Shown here piece after piece: positions 7,815 to 16,323 of a DNA stretch of 64,000 nt. Under the pieces are notes generated by a model, which saw only the letters and a program-made list of their open reading frames with translations, made no database searches and was not told the origin of the DNA. Source of the DNA: Martinezella rhizogenes. Lineage in GTDB: Bacteria > Pseudomonadota > Alphaproteobacteria > Rhizobiales > Rhizobiaceae. The first letter of the stretch is position 1. The number at the start of each line of letters is the position of its first letter. Location of the stretch: NCBI GenBank assembly GCA_013322215.1, contig JAAMEZ010000056.1:186001-250000 (forward strand), read 5' to 3'. The translations under genes were made by a program, and so were the position numbers.

Positions 7815-8603
7815 ATGCTTCAAGTCGACCATGCCAGCGTCTTCTTTGCGGCGCGTGACGGCAGAACCGTCCACGCGCTCGATCGCGTTTCCTTCAACAT
7901 TCCCGAGCGCGGTATCGTCGTGGCGCTTGGTGCATCCGGCTGCGGTAAGTCGACCCTGCTCAATGCGATCGCCGGTTTCCTGCCGCTATCGGAGGGGAAG
8001 ATCACGCTCGACGGCCGGCCCGTTTCCGGTCCGGGCGCCGACCGCGGCGTCGTCTTCCAGAAGGATTCGCTGCTGCCGTGGAAATCCGTCATCGATAATG
8101 TGGCGCTTGGTTTGCAATTTGCCGGATTGGGCAAGCGGGAGCGCCGGGAACGCGCATCCGAGCTTTTGCGGCTCGTCGGGCTGTCAGATTTTGCCAATGC
8201 CTTGCCCTATGAACTGTCGGGCGGCATGCGCCAGCGCGTCGGCATTGCCCGGGCGCTGGCTACGGATCCGGACATACTGCTGATGGACGAACCATTCGGC
8301 GCTCTCGACAGCCTGACGCGTGAGCAGATGCAGGAACTGCTGGTCTCGCTCTGGGCCAGAACCGACAAACGCATCTTCTTCATTACGCACTCGATCGAAG
8401 AGGCGTTGTTCCTTGGCACCGAAGTACTGGTCATGTCTCCGAGGCCAGGGCGTATCGTTGCCCGCTTCGAGCTTGATTTCGTCCATCGTTTTGCCGCCGA
8501 CGGCGATACAAAGGAGATTGTCTCGTCGCCTGAGTTCAGTAGCCTGCGGGAAGAAATTCGCGCCATCCTCCACAGTGCTGACAACATCAGGAGCGCGGCA
8601 TGA
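7815..8603 (+). CDS. tauB: Taurine/sulfonate ABC transporter ATP-binding protein
   Basis: The 262-residue ABC ATPase has Walker A GASGCGKST (39-47), a Q-loop in VVFQKDSLLPW, signature LSGGMRQR, Walker B LLMDEPFGALD and the switch histidine in FITHSIEEA. It belongs to the TauB/SsuB/NrtD group and powers uptake with the permease encoded next. The ATG at 7815 has GAGGG four bases upstream. Its stop overlaps the start of tauC by ATGA (8600-8603), a sign of translational coupling. Confidence 0.92.
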   Translation: MLQVDHASVFFAARDGRTVHALDRVSFNIPERGIVVALGASGCGKSTLLNAIAGFLPLSEGKITLDGRPVSGPGADRGVVFQKDSLLPWKSVIDNVALGLQFAGLGKRERRERASELLRLVGLSDFANALPYELSGGMRQRVGIARALATDPDILLMDEPFGALDSLTREQMQELLVSLWARTDKRIFFITHSIEEALFLGTEVLVMSPRPGRIVARFELDFVHRFAADGDTKEIVSSPEFSSLREEIRAILHSADNIRSAA

Positions 8604-9454
8604 GCGACATCATCGAAACGCACTCTGTCACCGTTTCTCAAAGGGAAACGCAACCGAAGCTGGTTCGGGTTCCCGGCTTCGGCGTTGGCGACAAATCCAC
8701 CATCGCCATCAGCATCGCAACTGCAATCGCCTGCCTCGCATTATGGTGGCTCGTTGCCAAGCTCGGCCTGGTATCTCACCTCTTCCTGCCTCGCCCCGAC
8801 GAAGTGCTGACGCAGATCGGCGTCGTCTATCGCGACGGCTATGCCGGCGCCTCGCTTTCCGAGCACATTTTAGCGAGCCTGTTTCGCATCGTCGTTGCCG
8901 CAGCCATCGCGATCGGGGTCGGCATTCCCGTCGGTCTGCTGATGGGCCTCAACCGATGGGCAAAGGGAATTCTGGATACGCCGATCGAATTCTATTGGCC
9001 GCTGCCGCCCCTTTCCTACCTGCCGCTGATGATCATATGGCTCGGCATCGGCGAGACCTCGAAGATCACGCTGCTCGTGCTCGCCATGTTCGCGCCGATC
9101 TGCCTGTCCGCCCAGGCCGGCGTCCGTTCGCTGCCGCTCGAGCGTGTCAATGCCGCGCGATCTCTCGGTGCAAACCGGCTGCAGCTTTTCTTCACGGTCG
9201 TCCTGCCCTCGGCCCTGCCGGAAATCCTTACCGGTATCCGGATCGCCTTCGGTATCGGCTGGGGAACATTGGTGGCAGCCGAACTCATCGCCTCGACCCG
9301 CGGCATCGGCTTTATGATTATGTCGGCATCACAGTTCCTTGCCACCGACGTCGTCTTCGTCGGCATCGGCATCATTGCGGCCTGTGCCTTCGCCTTCTCT
9401 ACCGCCGTCCGTATCCTCGAGGCCGTCCTCGTTCCCTGGAAGGGCAAGCTTTAA
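8600..9454 (+). CDS. tauC: Taurine/sulfonate ABC transporter permease
   Basis: The 284-residue inner-membrane protein has about six hydrophobic segments and the BPD_transp_1 coupling loop near AARSLGANRLQLFFTVVLPSA. A first helix around residues 35-55 is followed by LFLPRPDEVL, typical of TauC/SsuC. It starts inside the tauB stop (ATGA overlap). Together with tauA and tauB it forms a complete sulfonate importer. After it, an 87-base gap leads to the SsuD-like monooxygenase. Confidence 0.9.
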   Translation: MSDIIETHSVTVSQRETQPKLVRVPGFGVGDKSTIAISIATAIACLALWWLVAKLGLVSHLFLPRPDEVLTQIGVVYRDGYAGASLSEHILASLFRIVVAAAIAIGVGIPVGLLMGLNRWAKGILDTPIEFYWPLPPLSYLPLMIIWLGIGETSKITLLVLAMFAPICLSAQAGVRSLPLERVNAARSLGANRLQLFFTVVLPSALPEILTGIRIAFGIGWGTLVAAELIASTRGIGFMIMSASQFLATDVVFVGIGIIAACAFAFSTAVRILEAVLVPWKGKL

Positions 9455-9541
9455 CAGCAACGGATTGTGAGCCGATGTGGCTCACGGTCTTCTTCACCGC
9501 GAAATCCGTCATTCGATCCAGAAAGACTTACAGGCGCAGGC

Positions 9542-10612
9542 ATGAGCAGCAATTGCGAATTTCTTTGGTACATCCCCAATGATGTCAAACCGGGTCATCG
9601 CGGCGATTCCGCCGTCGAGAACCATAACAGCCTGGAAACGCTCACCAGCCATGCCAGGGCACTGGAAGATCACGGCTGGAAGGGCGCATTGATCGGTACC
9701 GGCTGGGGCCGACCCGACACCTTCACCGTCGCGGCCGCACTTGCTGCGCGCACCACCGCCTTCGAGCCGCTCATCGCAATCCGCCCCGGCTACTGGCGCC
9801 CGGCGCACTTCGCGTCCGCCGCGGCTACGCTCGATCAACTGAGCGGCGGCCGCGTGCGCGTCAACATTGTTTCCGGCAAGGACAATCTTGCCGCCTATGG
9901 CGATAGCGAGGGCGATCAGGCCCATCGCTACAGCCGCACCAAGGAATTCATGCGGCTCACCCGCAAGCTCTGGACCGAAGAGAACGTCACCTATGAGGGA
10001 GAACACTTTCGCGTCAGCGACTCCACGGCAGCGCCACGCATTGAGCCTCGCGGTAAACGCCTGCACCCCCGGCTCTATTTCGGCGGCGCTTCGGATGCGG
10101 CAGAACGCGTTTCGGCCACGGAGGCCGATGTTCAGCTTTTCTGGGGCGAGCCACTCGCCGACATCGCCGAGCGGATCAGTCGGCTCAAAGCACTAAGCAG
10201 AGACCTTGATCGCGATCTGCCGCCGCTGGAGTTCGGGCTGCGCATTACGACGCTGGTGCGCGACACGACGGAGCAGGCCTGGACCGATGCCGAGGCGAAA
10301 GTCGCCGAGATGGCTGAGAATAAGGGTATCGGCTGGAACGATCACCGGCAATCGATCGCCGTCGGCCAGAAACGACTGTTCGATCTTGCCGCCCGTGGTG
10401 ACGTGCTCGACGACAATCTCTATACCGCGCCGGGCAAATTTGGCGGTGGCGGCGCGGGCACCACCTGGCTCGTCGGCTCGCCAGAGGATGTCGCCAAGTC
10501 CCTGCGCAAATACCGTGATCTCGGCATCACGCATTTCGTTCTTTCGGACACGCCTTATCTCCCGGAAATCAAGCGGCAGGGTGAGCAACTGCTGCCGCTT
10601 CTACGCGCCTGA
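9542..10612 (+). CDS. SsuD-like FMNH2-dependent alkanesulfonate monooxygenase (LLM class)
   Basis: The 356-residue protein resembles alkanesulfonate monooxygenase: CEFLWYIPNDVKPG at the N-terminus, AIRPGYWRPAHFAS near residue 80, AATLDQLSGGRVRVNIVSG near 100, and RYSRTKEFMRLTRKLW. It should release sulfite from a sulfonate using reduced flavin and O2 in the cytoplasm. As the last gene of the tau operon it supplies the desulfonation step that TauD would otherwise give. The chosen ATG at 9542 matches family N-termini; an in-frame GTG at 9467 would add 25 unlikely residues. No flavin reductase gene is adjacent. Confidence 0.87.
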   Translation: MSSNCEFLWYIPNDVKPGHRGDSAVENHNSLETLTSHARALEDHGWKGALIGTGWGRPDTFTVAAALAARTTAFEPLIAIRPGYWRPAHFASAAATLDQLSGGRVRVNIVSGKDNLAAYGDSEGDQAHRYSRTKEFMRLTRKLWTEENVTYEGEHFRVSDSTAAPRIEPRGKRLHPRLYFGGASDAAERVSATEADVQLFWGEPLADIAERISRLKALSRDLDRDLPPLEFGLRITTLVRDTTEQAWTDAEAKVAEMAENKGIGWNDHRQSIAVGQKRLFDLAARGDVLDDNLYTAPGKFGGGGAGTTWLVGSPEDVAKSLRKYRDLGITHFVLSDTPYLPEIKRQGEQLLPLLRA

Positions 10613-10704
10613 AGGCGCACCGCGACGAGCCAATTGAAACGCGGGAATTTCGATTTCACGGGTGGCCGGGATCGGCAGCCGGGGTTTCATAACGTCGCGG
10701 AATT

Positions 10705-10726
10705 ATTTATAGTCGAGGCTAAACAT
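10705..10726. promoter_or_regulatory. Candidate MntR box upstream of mntR
   Basis: The sequence has the core ATAG-N3-AGGCTA, which aligns with the E. coli MntR box core (ATAG-N3-AGGCTA), about 40 bases before the mntR start. It could be an autoregulatory site. The outer arms fit poorly, so confidence is low. Confidence 0.3.
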
Positions 10727-10764
10727 CATTACACGACTCTTAATCATGAGGGAGTTGAGCTGCC

Positions 10765-11214
10765 TTGACGAAATTGCCTGCCGCCCCGGAAAGCCGTCTT
10801 TCTTCAACCGAGATCGAGACGCATGCCGAGGCATTCCAGAAAAGCCGCGACGACCGACGTACGGAATTGATGGAAGACTACATCGAACTCATCGCCGATC
10901 TGATAGAACATGCCGGCGAAGCGCGCCAGACCGACATTGCCCAAAGACTGGGAGTAACGCAGCCGACGGTTGCAAAAATGCTCAAGCGGCTCGCCGAAGA
11001 AAACCTGATCACGCAGCGCCCCTATCGCGGCGTCTTTCTGACCGACGAAGGCCAGCGTCTCGCCGTGGCAACTCGCCGGCGCCATGAAATCGTGGAGGCG
11101 GTTCTCTGCCGTCTCGGCGTCGATCCAGACACCGCAAGGAATGATGCCGAGGGTATCGAACACCATGTCAGCGAAAAGACCCTCGAAGCCCTTGAGCGTT
11201 TTTTGAGGACATGA
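10765..11214 (+). CDS. mntR: Manganese-responsive regulator MntR (DtxR family)
   Basis: The 149-residue protein has a winged helix-turn-helix (DIAQRLGVTQPTVAKMLKRL, about residues 56-75) and a short dimerisation domain with metal ligand candidates in RRHEIVEAVL and EGIEHHVS. The length and lack of an SH3 domain fit MntR rather than DtxR/IdeR. It would repress manganese importer genes when Mn(II) is bound. The likely start is TTG at 10765 with GAGGGAG ten bases upstream. No mntH or sit transporter gene lies next to it, so it acts in trans or only on itself here. Confidence 0.85.
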   Translation: MTKLPAAPESRLSSTEIETHAEAFQKSRDDRRTELMEDYIELIADLIEHAGEARQTDIAQRLGVTQPTVAKMLKRLAEENLITQRPYRGVFLTDEGQRLAVATRRRHEIVEAVLCRLGVDPDTARNDAEGIEHHVSEKTLEALERFLRT

Positions 11215-11223
11215 CCGCTACAC

Positions 11224-11239
11224 ATCGGATAAATCCGAT
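11224..11239. terminator. Palindrome just after mntR
   Basis: Perfect 7-base arms ATCGGAT and ATCCGAT separated by two bases, 10 bases after the mntR stop. It may be a weak terminator or a protein-binding site; there is no T-run. Confidence 0.25.
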
Positions 11240-11355
11240 AGCGATCGGCTAGAGAGCCATTTAGGGCACAGTTTCGGCAAGAATGAGTTGAAAAGAAGTG
11301 GACATTGACTGTCCGGCTTGACCCGCTACCTGATATCAACGCAAGGTTTACCAAT

Positions 11356-11380
11356 GCTCGCTAAGCAGAACTTAGCGAGC
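11356..11380 (+). promoter_or_regulatory. Strong hairpin in the diguanylate cyclase leader
   Basis: Perfect 10-base arms GCTCGCTAAG and CTTAGCGAGC enclose a 5-base loop, 51 bases before the diguanylate cyclase start. There is no T-run right after it, so it may be a leader element rather than a terminator for mntR. Confidence 0.4.
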
Positions 11381-11431
11381 TGCCGGTCTTTGCATTGCGC
11401 ATACTGATTTTTATAGCCGGCGCAGGGAATC

Positions 11432-12901
11432 ATGATGAACGCCCAGGACTTCAGCAGCACCATCTTCGATCTTGCCCCCGTCGCCATGTGGCTGGAGGAT
11501 TTCAGCGGCGTTAAGGAGCAATTCGAACTCTGGCGCGCTGAAGGCGTAACGGACCTGCGTTCCTATCTGCTCGCCGACGTGCAGCGCGTCGCGGCCTGCT
11601 CGCAAAAGATCAAGCTTCTTGCCGTCAATGCCAGGACGCTGGAGCTTTTTGAGGCGCCGTCCTTCGAGGCGCTTGTCGGAAATCTCTCACGGGTCTTCCG
11701 GGACGAGATGCTGCAAAGCCATGTGAATGAGCTTGTGACGCTTTGGGAAGGCAAGACCGAGTTTTCAGGCACGGCCATCAACTACTCGCTCGGCGGCAAG
11801 AGGCTCGACATCCAGCTTCGCGGCGTCATCCTGCCAGGTCACGAGAACTCCTGGAGCAGGTTGCTGCTGACGACAGAAGACGTGACGGCCCGCGAGGAGG
11901 CGAGACGGCAGGAAGAGCGGCAACGCCGCTATGCGGAAGGGATGTTCGAGCATTCGCCCGTCTCCTTGTGGGTCGAGGATTTCAGCCGCATCAAGATCCT
12001 GCTCGATGAGATCCGCCACCGCGGCATCATCGACTTTCAGGTGTTTCTCGACGTGCATCCGGAATTCGTTCAGCAATGCATGAGCGAAATCAGCGTGCTC
12101 GACGTCAATCAGGCAACGCTCGATCTCTTCTGCGCACCGGATCGCCAGACCCTGCATCAGCGGATCGGTGACGTGTTCCGCGATGACATGGAGAAGCATT
12201 TTCGCGGGCAATTGGTGGAATTGTGGAACGGCCGCCTCTTCCATCAGCGCGAAGTGCTGAACTATGCACTCGACGGATCGGAGCGCCACGTCCTCCTGCA
12301 GTTTTCAGTCTTTCCCGGTTATGAAAACGACTGGTCGCTGGTGCAGGTGGCGCTGACCGATATTACCGCGCGCAAGAAGGCGGAAGCCTATCTCGAATAT
12401 CTCGGCAAGCACGATGTGCTGACCAGGCTTTACAACCGCGCCTTCTACATGGAGGAGCTCAACAGGCTGGAGCGCAAATCGCTTCGGCCGGTATCGGCCA
12501 TCATTCTCGATCTCAACGGCCTGAAGGAGGCCAATGACGAGAGCGGCCATGACGCCGGCGACGCGCTGTTGCGCCGCATGGGCGAGGTGCTGAACAGCGT
12601 CGTCTCCCTGCCGAACCATGCCGCTCGCATCGGCGGCGACGAATTTGCCATTCTCATGCCGGGCGCGGATGAAATCACGGCCACCGCGATGGTCGAGACG
12701 ATCAACGAACTGCTGAAGATCAACAATCAGTTCTATTCCAGCGCGCCGCTCAGCGTCTCCATCGGCGTTGCTACGAGCCTGCCCGGGGAAACCATGGAAG
12801 CCATGATCAAGCGCGCTGATCTCGGCATGTACGAGCAGAAGAAGGCTCATTACGCCGCGGCTGCCATCATGGGCCCGCACCAGGCAAAGCACGGCGCCTG
12901 A
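11432..12901 (+). CDS. Diguanylate cyclase with two PAS-like sensor domains (GGDEF)
   Basis: The 489-residue cytoplasmic protein has two related PAS-like units: residues about 8-145 (APVAMWLEDFSGVK) and about 172-310 (SPVSLWVEDFSRIK). Each holds an LxVNxxTLxLFxAP segment and ends in an (E)DVTAR or TDITAR PAC motif. A GGDEF domain follows (about 330-480) with an intact GGDEF active site near 401-405, so it should make c-di-GMP. The product-inhibition motif RxxD that normally precedes it is SLPN here, so feedback inhibition is probably absent. There is no EAL domain and no membrane segment. It is a single-gene unit. Confidence 0.9.
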   Translation: MMNAQDFSSTIFDLAPVAMWLEDFSGVKEQFELWRAEGVTDLRSYLLADVQRVAACSQKIKLLAVNARTLELFEAPSFEALVGNLSRVFRDEMLQSHVNELVTLWEGKTEFSGTAINYSLGGKRLDIQLRGVILPGHENSWSRLLLTTEDVTAREEARRQEERQRRYAEGMFEHSPVSLWVEDFSRIKILLDEIRHRGIIDFQVFLDVHPEFVQQCMSEISVLDVNQATLDLFCAPDRQTLHQRIGDVFRDDMEKHFRGQLVELWNGRLFHQREVLNYALDGSERHVLLQFSVFPGYENDWSLVQVALTDITARKKAEAYLEYLGKHDVLTRLYNRAFYMEELNRLERKSLRPVSAIILDLNGLKEANDESGHDAGDALLRRMGEVLNSVVSLPNHAARIGGDEFAILMPGADEITATAMVETINELLKINNQFYSSAPLSVSIGVATSLPGETMEAMIKRADLGMYEQKKAHYAAAAIMGPHQAKHGA

Positions 12902-13021
12902 CGCCCGGCGTAGAAACCGACCTGCACAATCCATTGAAACGGTTGAGTTTCATGCACCCGATAGTCGGGAACAAAAAACGCGACTTCTCATTTGGCTCTC
13001 TGGGAAAGATGGAGTTTTGAC

Positions 13022-13861
13022 ATGGAAGATCAAACGACCAATATCGTCGTCGCCACCCGGACTGCACTCGACCAGGCCTCGGCGCTCGCGGTTCAATATG
13101 GCTTCTCGCTTCTCGGCGCGATCATTCTCCTGATCGGCGGCTGGCTTCTTGCGGGTGTTATCAGCCGCTCGGCCTACCGCGTCATCTCGCGCATTCGCGG
13201 CATAGACGAAACGCTCGCAAGCTTCTTCCAGAACGTCCTGCACTACAGCTTGCTCATCCTCGTCTTCATCACCGTGCTTGGCCAATTCGGTGTTCAAACA
13301 GCCTCCATCATCGCCGCTCTCGGTGCTGCCGGCCTGGCGGTCGGCCTGGCCCTGCAAGGTACGCTTCAAAACATCGCCGCCGGCATCATGCTGCTGATCC
13401 TGCGGCCATTCCGGGTCGGCGAATATATCGAGACGGCGAATGTCAAAGGCTACATCAAGGAGATAGGGCTCTTTGCCACGGAGATGAAAACGGCGGACGG
13501 CCTCTATCTGATGGCGCCGAATTCGACGCTCTGGAATACGCCTATCATCAACCACAGCCGCGAACCGGATCGCCGCCAGCAATTGTCCGTCGCCTTGGGT
13601 GAAAAGGTCGACATCGATCTCGCCCGCAAAACAATCCTCGACATCTTGAAAGCGGATCAACGCATCAAGACCGTGCCCGCGCCTAAGGTTTTTCTCGACG
13701 AATTGGCCGTCGACCAAGCCGTGCTCAACATCGAATATTGGGCGGTCACCTCATCCTGGTCGGATGTCCGGCACGATGTCGTGTTGAAGCTGAAGGCCAA
13801 GCTTGCCGAGCCCGACATAACGATCAAATCGCCTTCGGAAGCGATAGGAGCAGCCGACTGA
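13022..13861 (+). CDS. Small-conductance mechanosensitive channel (MscS family)
   Basis: The 279-residue inner-membrane protein has three hydrophobic helices; the third is the Gly/Ala-rich pore helix (GAAGLAVGLALQGTLQN, about residues 107-123). The beta domain (RPFRVGEYIE, VKGYIKEIGLFAT) and the C-terminal alpha/beta domain follow. It would release solutes on hypo-osmotic shock. The ATG at 13022 has GGAG seven bases upstream; an earlier in-frame ATG at 12992 lacks such a site. Its size fits the compact E. coli MscS type. It forms a single-gene unit ended by the hairpin at 13879. Confidence 0.93.
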   Translation: MEDQTTNIVVATRTALDQASALAVQYGFSLLGAIILLIGGWLLAGVISRSAYRVISRIRGIDETLASFFQNVLHYSLLILVFITVLGQFGVQTASIIAALGAAGLAVGLALQGTLQNIAAGIMLLILRPFRVGEYIETANVKGYIKEIGLFATEMKTADGLYLMAPNSTLWNTPIINHSREPDRRQQLSVALGEKVDIDLARKTILDILKADQRIKTVPAPKVFLDELAVDQAVLNIEYWAVTSSWSDVRHDVVLKLKAKLAEPDITIKSPSEAIGAAD

Positions 13862-13878
13862 ACTCTCGATCGAACGCT

Positions 13879-13918
13879 AAGCCTGCCGCCGGCAGGGAGT
13901 TGAACCAGCGGCAGGCTT
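13879..13918 (+). terminator. Terminator-like hairpin after the MscS gene
   Basis: Perfect 11-base arms AAGCCTGCCGC and GCGGCAGGCTT with an 18-base loop begin 18 bases after the stop. No T-run follows, so it may be Rho-assisted or act as an mRNA 3' stabiliser. Confidence 0.6.
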
Positions 13919-14023
13919 CGCGAGGTCATGACACCTCGAACAGGATCGATGTCCTGCCCGTTCTAAACTTCCATCAGGAGCATTTGTTCCCCGCTTCGAT
14001 ATGCAAAAGGCCGACTTAGCAAT

Positions 14024-14686
14024 CTACCATTTGATGCGGTAGTCCACGCGCACATTGCCGGCTGGCGTCAGCGTCTGCGGGTCGGCAAAGGAAGCGGAGA
14101 AATTGAGGTTCGGCGCCAATGGCTGCTGAAACGAGACCGTGCTGGAAAAGGCGCTGCCCACGTCCTTCAGATTGCCGATCGCGGATATGGAGGTTCCCGT
14201 CCAGGGAACAGCAAGCGTAACGGCCTGCGTCGCGGTAATGGAGTTTGCCGCATTCCGCGATCCCGCATAGTTGACGTTCAGCGACCTCGAGGTACGCATG
14301 TCCAGATTTTCCGACACCGTCCAGCTCCGCGAGCGCTCGAGGCAAAGCGTTCCCGTGCTGTTGAGAGTGTCCACCCTCAAGGCGACTTCGCGACGCCAGA
14401 CCGTCGAAAAACGCTTGTGATCGTCGATTGCGGTGCCCCAGAGCGTTGCCAGGCTGCTGCTGCGCAAGATCGCGCCACTGGCCGCTCCACCCAGGCCCAG
14501 ATCCATGCCTGCACTGACTTCCCAAGCCATTGGCAGTCGAAAACCGAGCGTCGTCTTATATGTTCGCGGCGCTAATTTGACCGGCGACCAGATCATCAGA
14601 TCGCTGGCTTTGGTAACCTGTGGCAAGCTGACACTCGCAAGAAGACCAAGAACGCCGCGAAGGACGCGTTTTGACTTGAAGCCCAT
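14024..14686 (-). CDS. Secreted protein of unknown function, beta-rich
   Basis: The 220-residue product begins with a basic, hydrophobic signal peptide (MGFKSKRVLRGVLGLLASVS, cleavage near TKA-SD). The rest is rich in Ser, Thr and alternating hydrophobic residues (SRSLNVNYAGSR, STVSFQQPLAPNLNFSASF, VRVDYRIKW). The final strand ending in a hydrophobic/aromatic residue suggests a small outer-membrane barrel or adhesin-like periplasmic protein (inference). I do not recognise the family. It is a lone gene on the minus strand facing the MscS gene. Confidence 0.6.
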   Translation of the reverse strand: MGFKSKRVLRGVLGLLASVSLPQVTKASDLMIWSPVKLAPRTYKTTLGFRLPMAWEVSAGMDLGLGGAASGAILRSSSLATLWGTAIDDHKRFSTVWRREVALRVDTLNSTGTLCLERSRSWTVSENLDMRTSRSLNVNYAGSRNAANSITATQAVTLAVPWTGTSISAIGNLKDVGSAFSSTVSFQQPLAPNLNFSASFADPQTLTPAGNVRVDYRIKW

Positions 14687-15103
14687 GTTAAAGCTCGCAT
14701 TTCCCTATACCCCGACCTCAGATGTTCGGGGCGCACCAAGACAACAGCCAGAAACGGAAGAACGCCGCATTCTGGCTTCGGATTGATTTTGTTCGGTTAA
14801 GCACCAGCAAAATTGCGGCGCATCGGAGCCAAGATTTACAGCATCCGGTTGAAGGGAATGGTGCCGCTTCAAATCAAGCAGCGCCCTTCGTCCAAAAGAA
14901 TCCCATCCGGGGCCACGCTTGTAAACCCCTTGACCTCACGTTTTTTGCTGCGTTGCACACATGTCGCACCTGCGACGCCGCGGCATGAAAGCGACATCGC
15001 CGCGAGTAGCCTGAAAAACCGACCTTGGCCGGACAGCTATGTCGCCATCGAGGGATGATCACATTCCCGCGAGCGGCGCCGCCGCGAAGCATCGAAGCGG
15101 TGT
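14687..15103. other. 417-base non-coding stretch
   Basis: No gene is supported here. It contains the promoter region of the secreted-protein gene and the 3' region of the monooxygenase gene that ends at 15104. A small inverted repeat CCCCGA/TCGGGG lies at 14710-14731. Short frames on both strands lack ribosome-binding sites and protein-like composition. Confidence 0.5.
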
Positions 15104-16195
15104 TCACTCCACCCGGAGCCCAGCCTTCTTCAGAATCGGAAGCACCCGATCGCAGAAATAGGGCAGTTCCTGCGTATAGTTGACGAAGGACAGGGCGATG
15201 CCGGCATAGCCTTGCTCGGCGATGGCGATCATCTCTTCGGCGATGCGCTGCGGCGTGCCAATCAGCGGATAGCTGCCTGCTCCACCGGCAAAACGCTGGC
15301 GGTAGCGGTCATAGGCGTCACGATCATGGGATTGCGAGAACTCCTTCTTGCCAGCCATGTGCTGATCGACAGCGGCGTGATCGGCCATGGTGACGGCATA
15401 GCGGGTATAATAATCCTCCGCCTCGGCCTGGGTCTCGCGGCACACGACATGACAAACCGTGTAGACGCCGACCTGCCTGCCCGCACCTTCCGCCCGCCTG
15501 GCGATGTCAGCCACATGTTTTCCGGCTCCATCGATTTCGGTAAATGTGGTGAAGAGATAATCGCAATGCGCGGCGGCAAAGTCTCGGCCGGGGCCGCCGA
15601 AAGCCGCATTCATCGTCACCGGCCGCGGTGCCTGCAGGCTTGCGGGACGGCTGACGGCTTCTTTCAGATTATAGTAGCTGCCCACACAGTCGATCGGCTC
15701 ATCGGACGCATAGAGCCTCTCGACGATTTCGATCCATTCGGCTGCCTGGTCGTAGCCCTTTTCGACCAACGGTACGCCGAACATGCCGAATTCCTTTGGA
15801 TTCCAGCCGCAGACGATGTTCAGTCCTGCCCGCCCCTGACTGATATGGTCGACCGTTGCGAGCGACTTGGCGGCATATAGCGGATGGACGAGCGGCACGT
15901 GCACGGTCATGAACAGTCCGATGCGATTGGTCGCAGCCGAAAGCGCGGCCGCCCAGGTGAAGGTCTCGAACGACCATTCGCGCACGCGGTTCTTGCCGCC
16001 GAAACCGCGCCAGCGCGCAATCGGCAGAAAGAATTCGAGCCCCGCCCGGTCAGCGATTTGTGCTGCGGTCAGATTATCCTGCCAGCCTGCCGCCCAGCGC
16101 TCCGGCACATCGGTAATGGCAAGGCCGCCATCCGCATTGGTCGAGAAAACACCGAGCTTCAGCCGGTTCGGCCCCTTCAGCGGATGCGTCTTCAT
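15104..16195 (-). CDS. LLM-class FMN-dependent monooxygenase (RutA/SfnG-like)
   Basis: The 363-residue protein is closest in pattern to pyrimidine monooxygenase RutA and dimethylsulfone monooxygenase SfnG: LPIARWRGFGGKNR near residue 55-70, SFETFTWAAALSAATNRIG, ATVDHISQGRAGLNIVCGW and NPKEFGMFG. It needs reduced FMN and O2. No other rut genes and no sfn regulator are nearby, so the pathway is open; with the sulfur genes around it, sulfone oxidation is the more tempting guess (inference). GGAGGAGG precedes the ATG at 16195. It is a single-gene unit. Confidence 0.85.
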   Translation of the reverse strand: MKTHPLKGPNRLKLGVFSTNADGGLAITDVPERWAAGWQDNLTAAQIADRAGLEFFLPIARWRGFGGKNRVREWSFETFTWAAALSAATNRIGLFMTVHVPLVHPLYAAKSLATVDHISQGRAGLNIVCGWNPKEFGMFGVPLVEKGYDQAAEWIEIVERLYASDEPIDCVGSYYNLKEAVSRPASLQAPRPVTMNAAFGGPGRDFAAAHCDYLFTTFTEIDGAGKHVADIARRAEGAGRQVGVYTVCHVVCRETQAEAEDYYTRYAVTMADHAAVDQHMAGKKEFSQSHDRDAYDRYRQRFAGGAGSYPLIGTPQRIAEEMIAIAEQGYAGIALSFVNYTQELPYFCDRVLPILKKAGLRVE

Positions 16196-16323
16196 GGCGG
16201 CTTCCTCCTCCCTGAGTTCACCTCGCGTCTATCCTGCTGAAAATCTGCAGCGACCCGACAGGAATGTGTTAGCGTTGCGATGAAGAATTTCAAGCTTAAA
16301 ATTTTTCGATCGGCACACAACAA

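Noticed and set aside
15104..16195. A rut (pyrimidine) operon
   Set aside because: The monooxygenase has RutA-like segments, but no rutB-G genes are nearby, so a pyrimidine pathway is not claimed.
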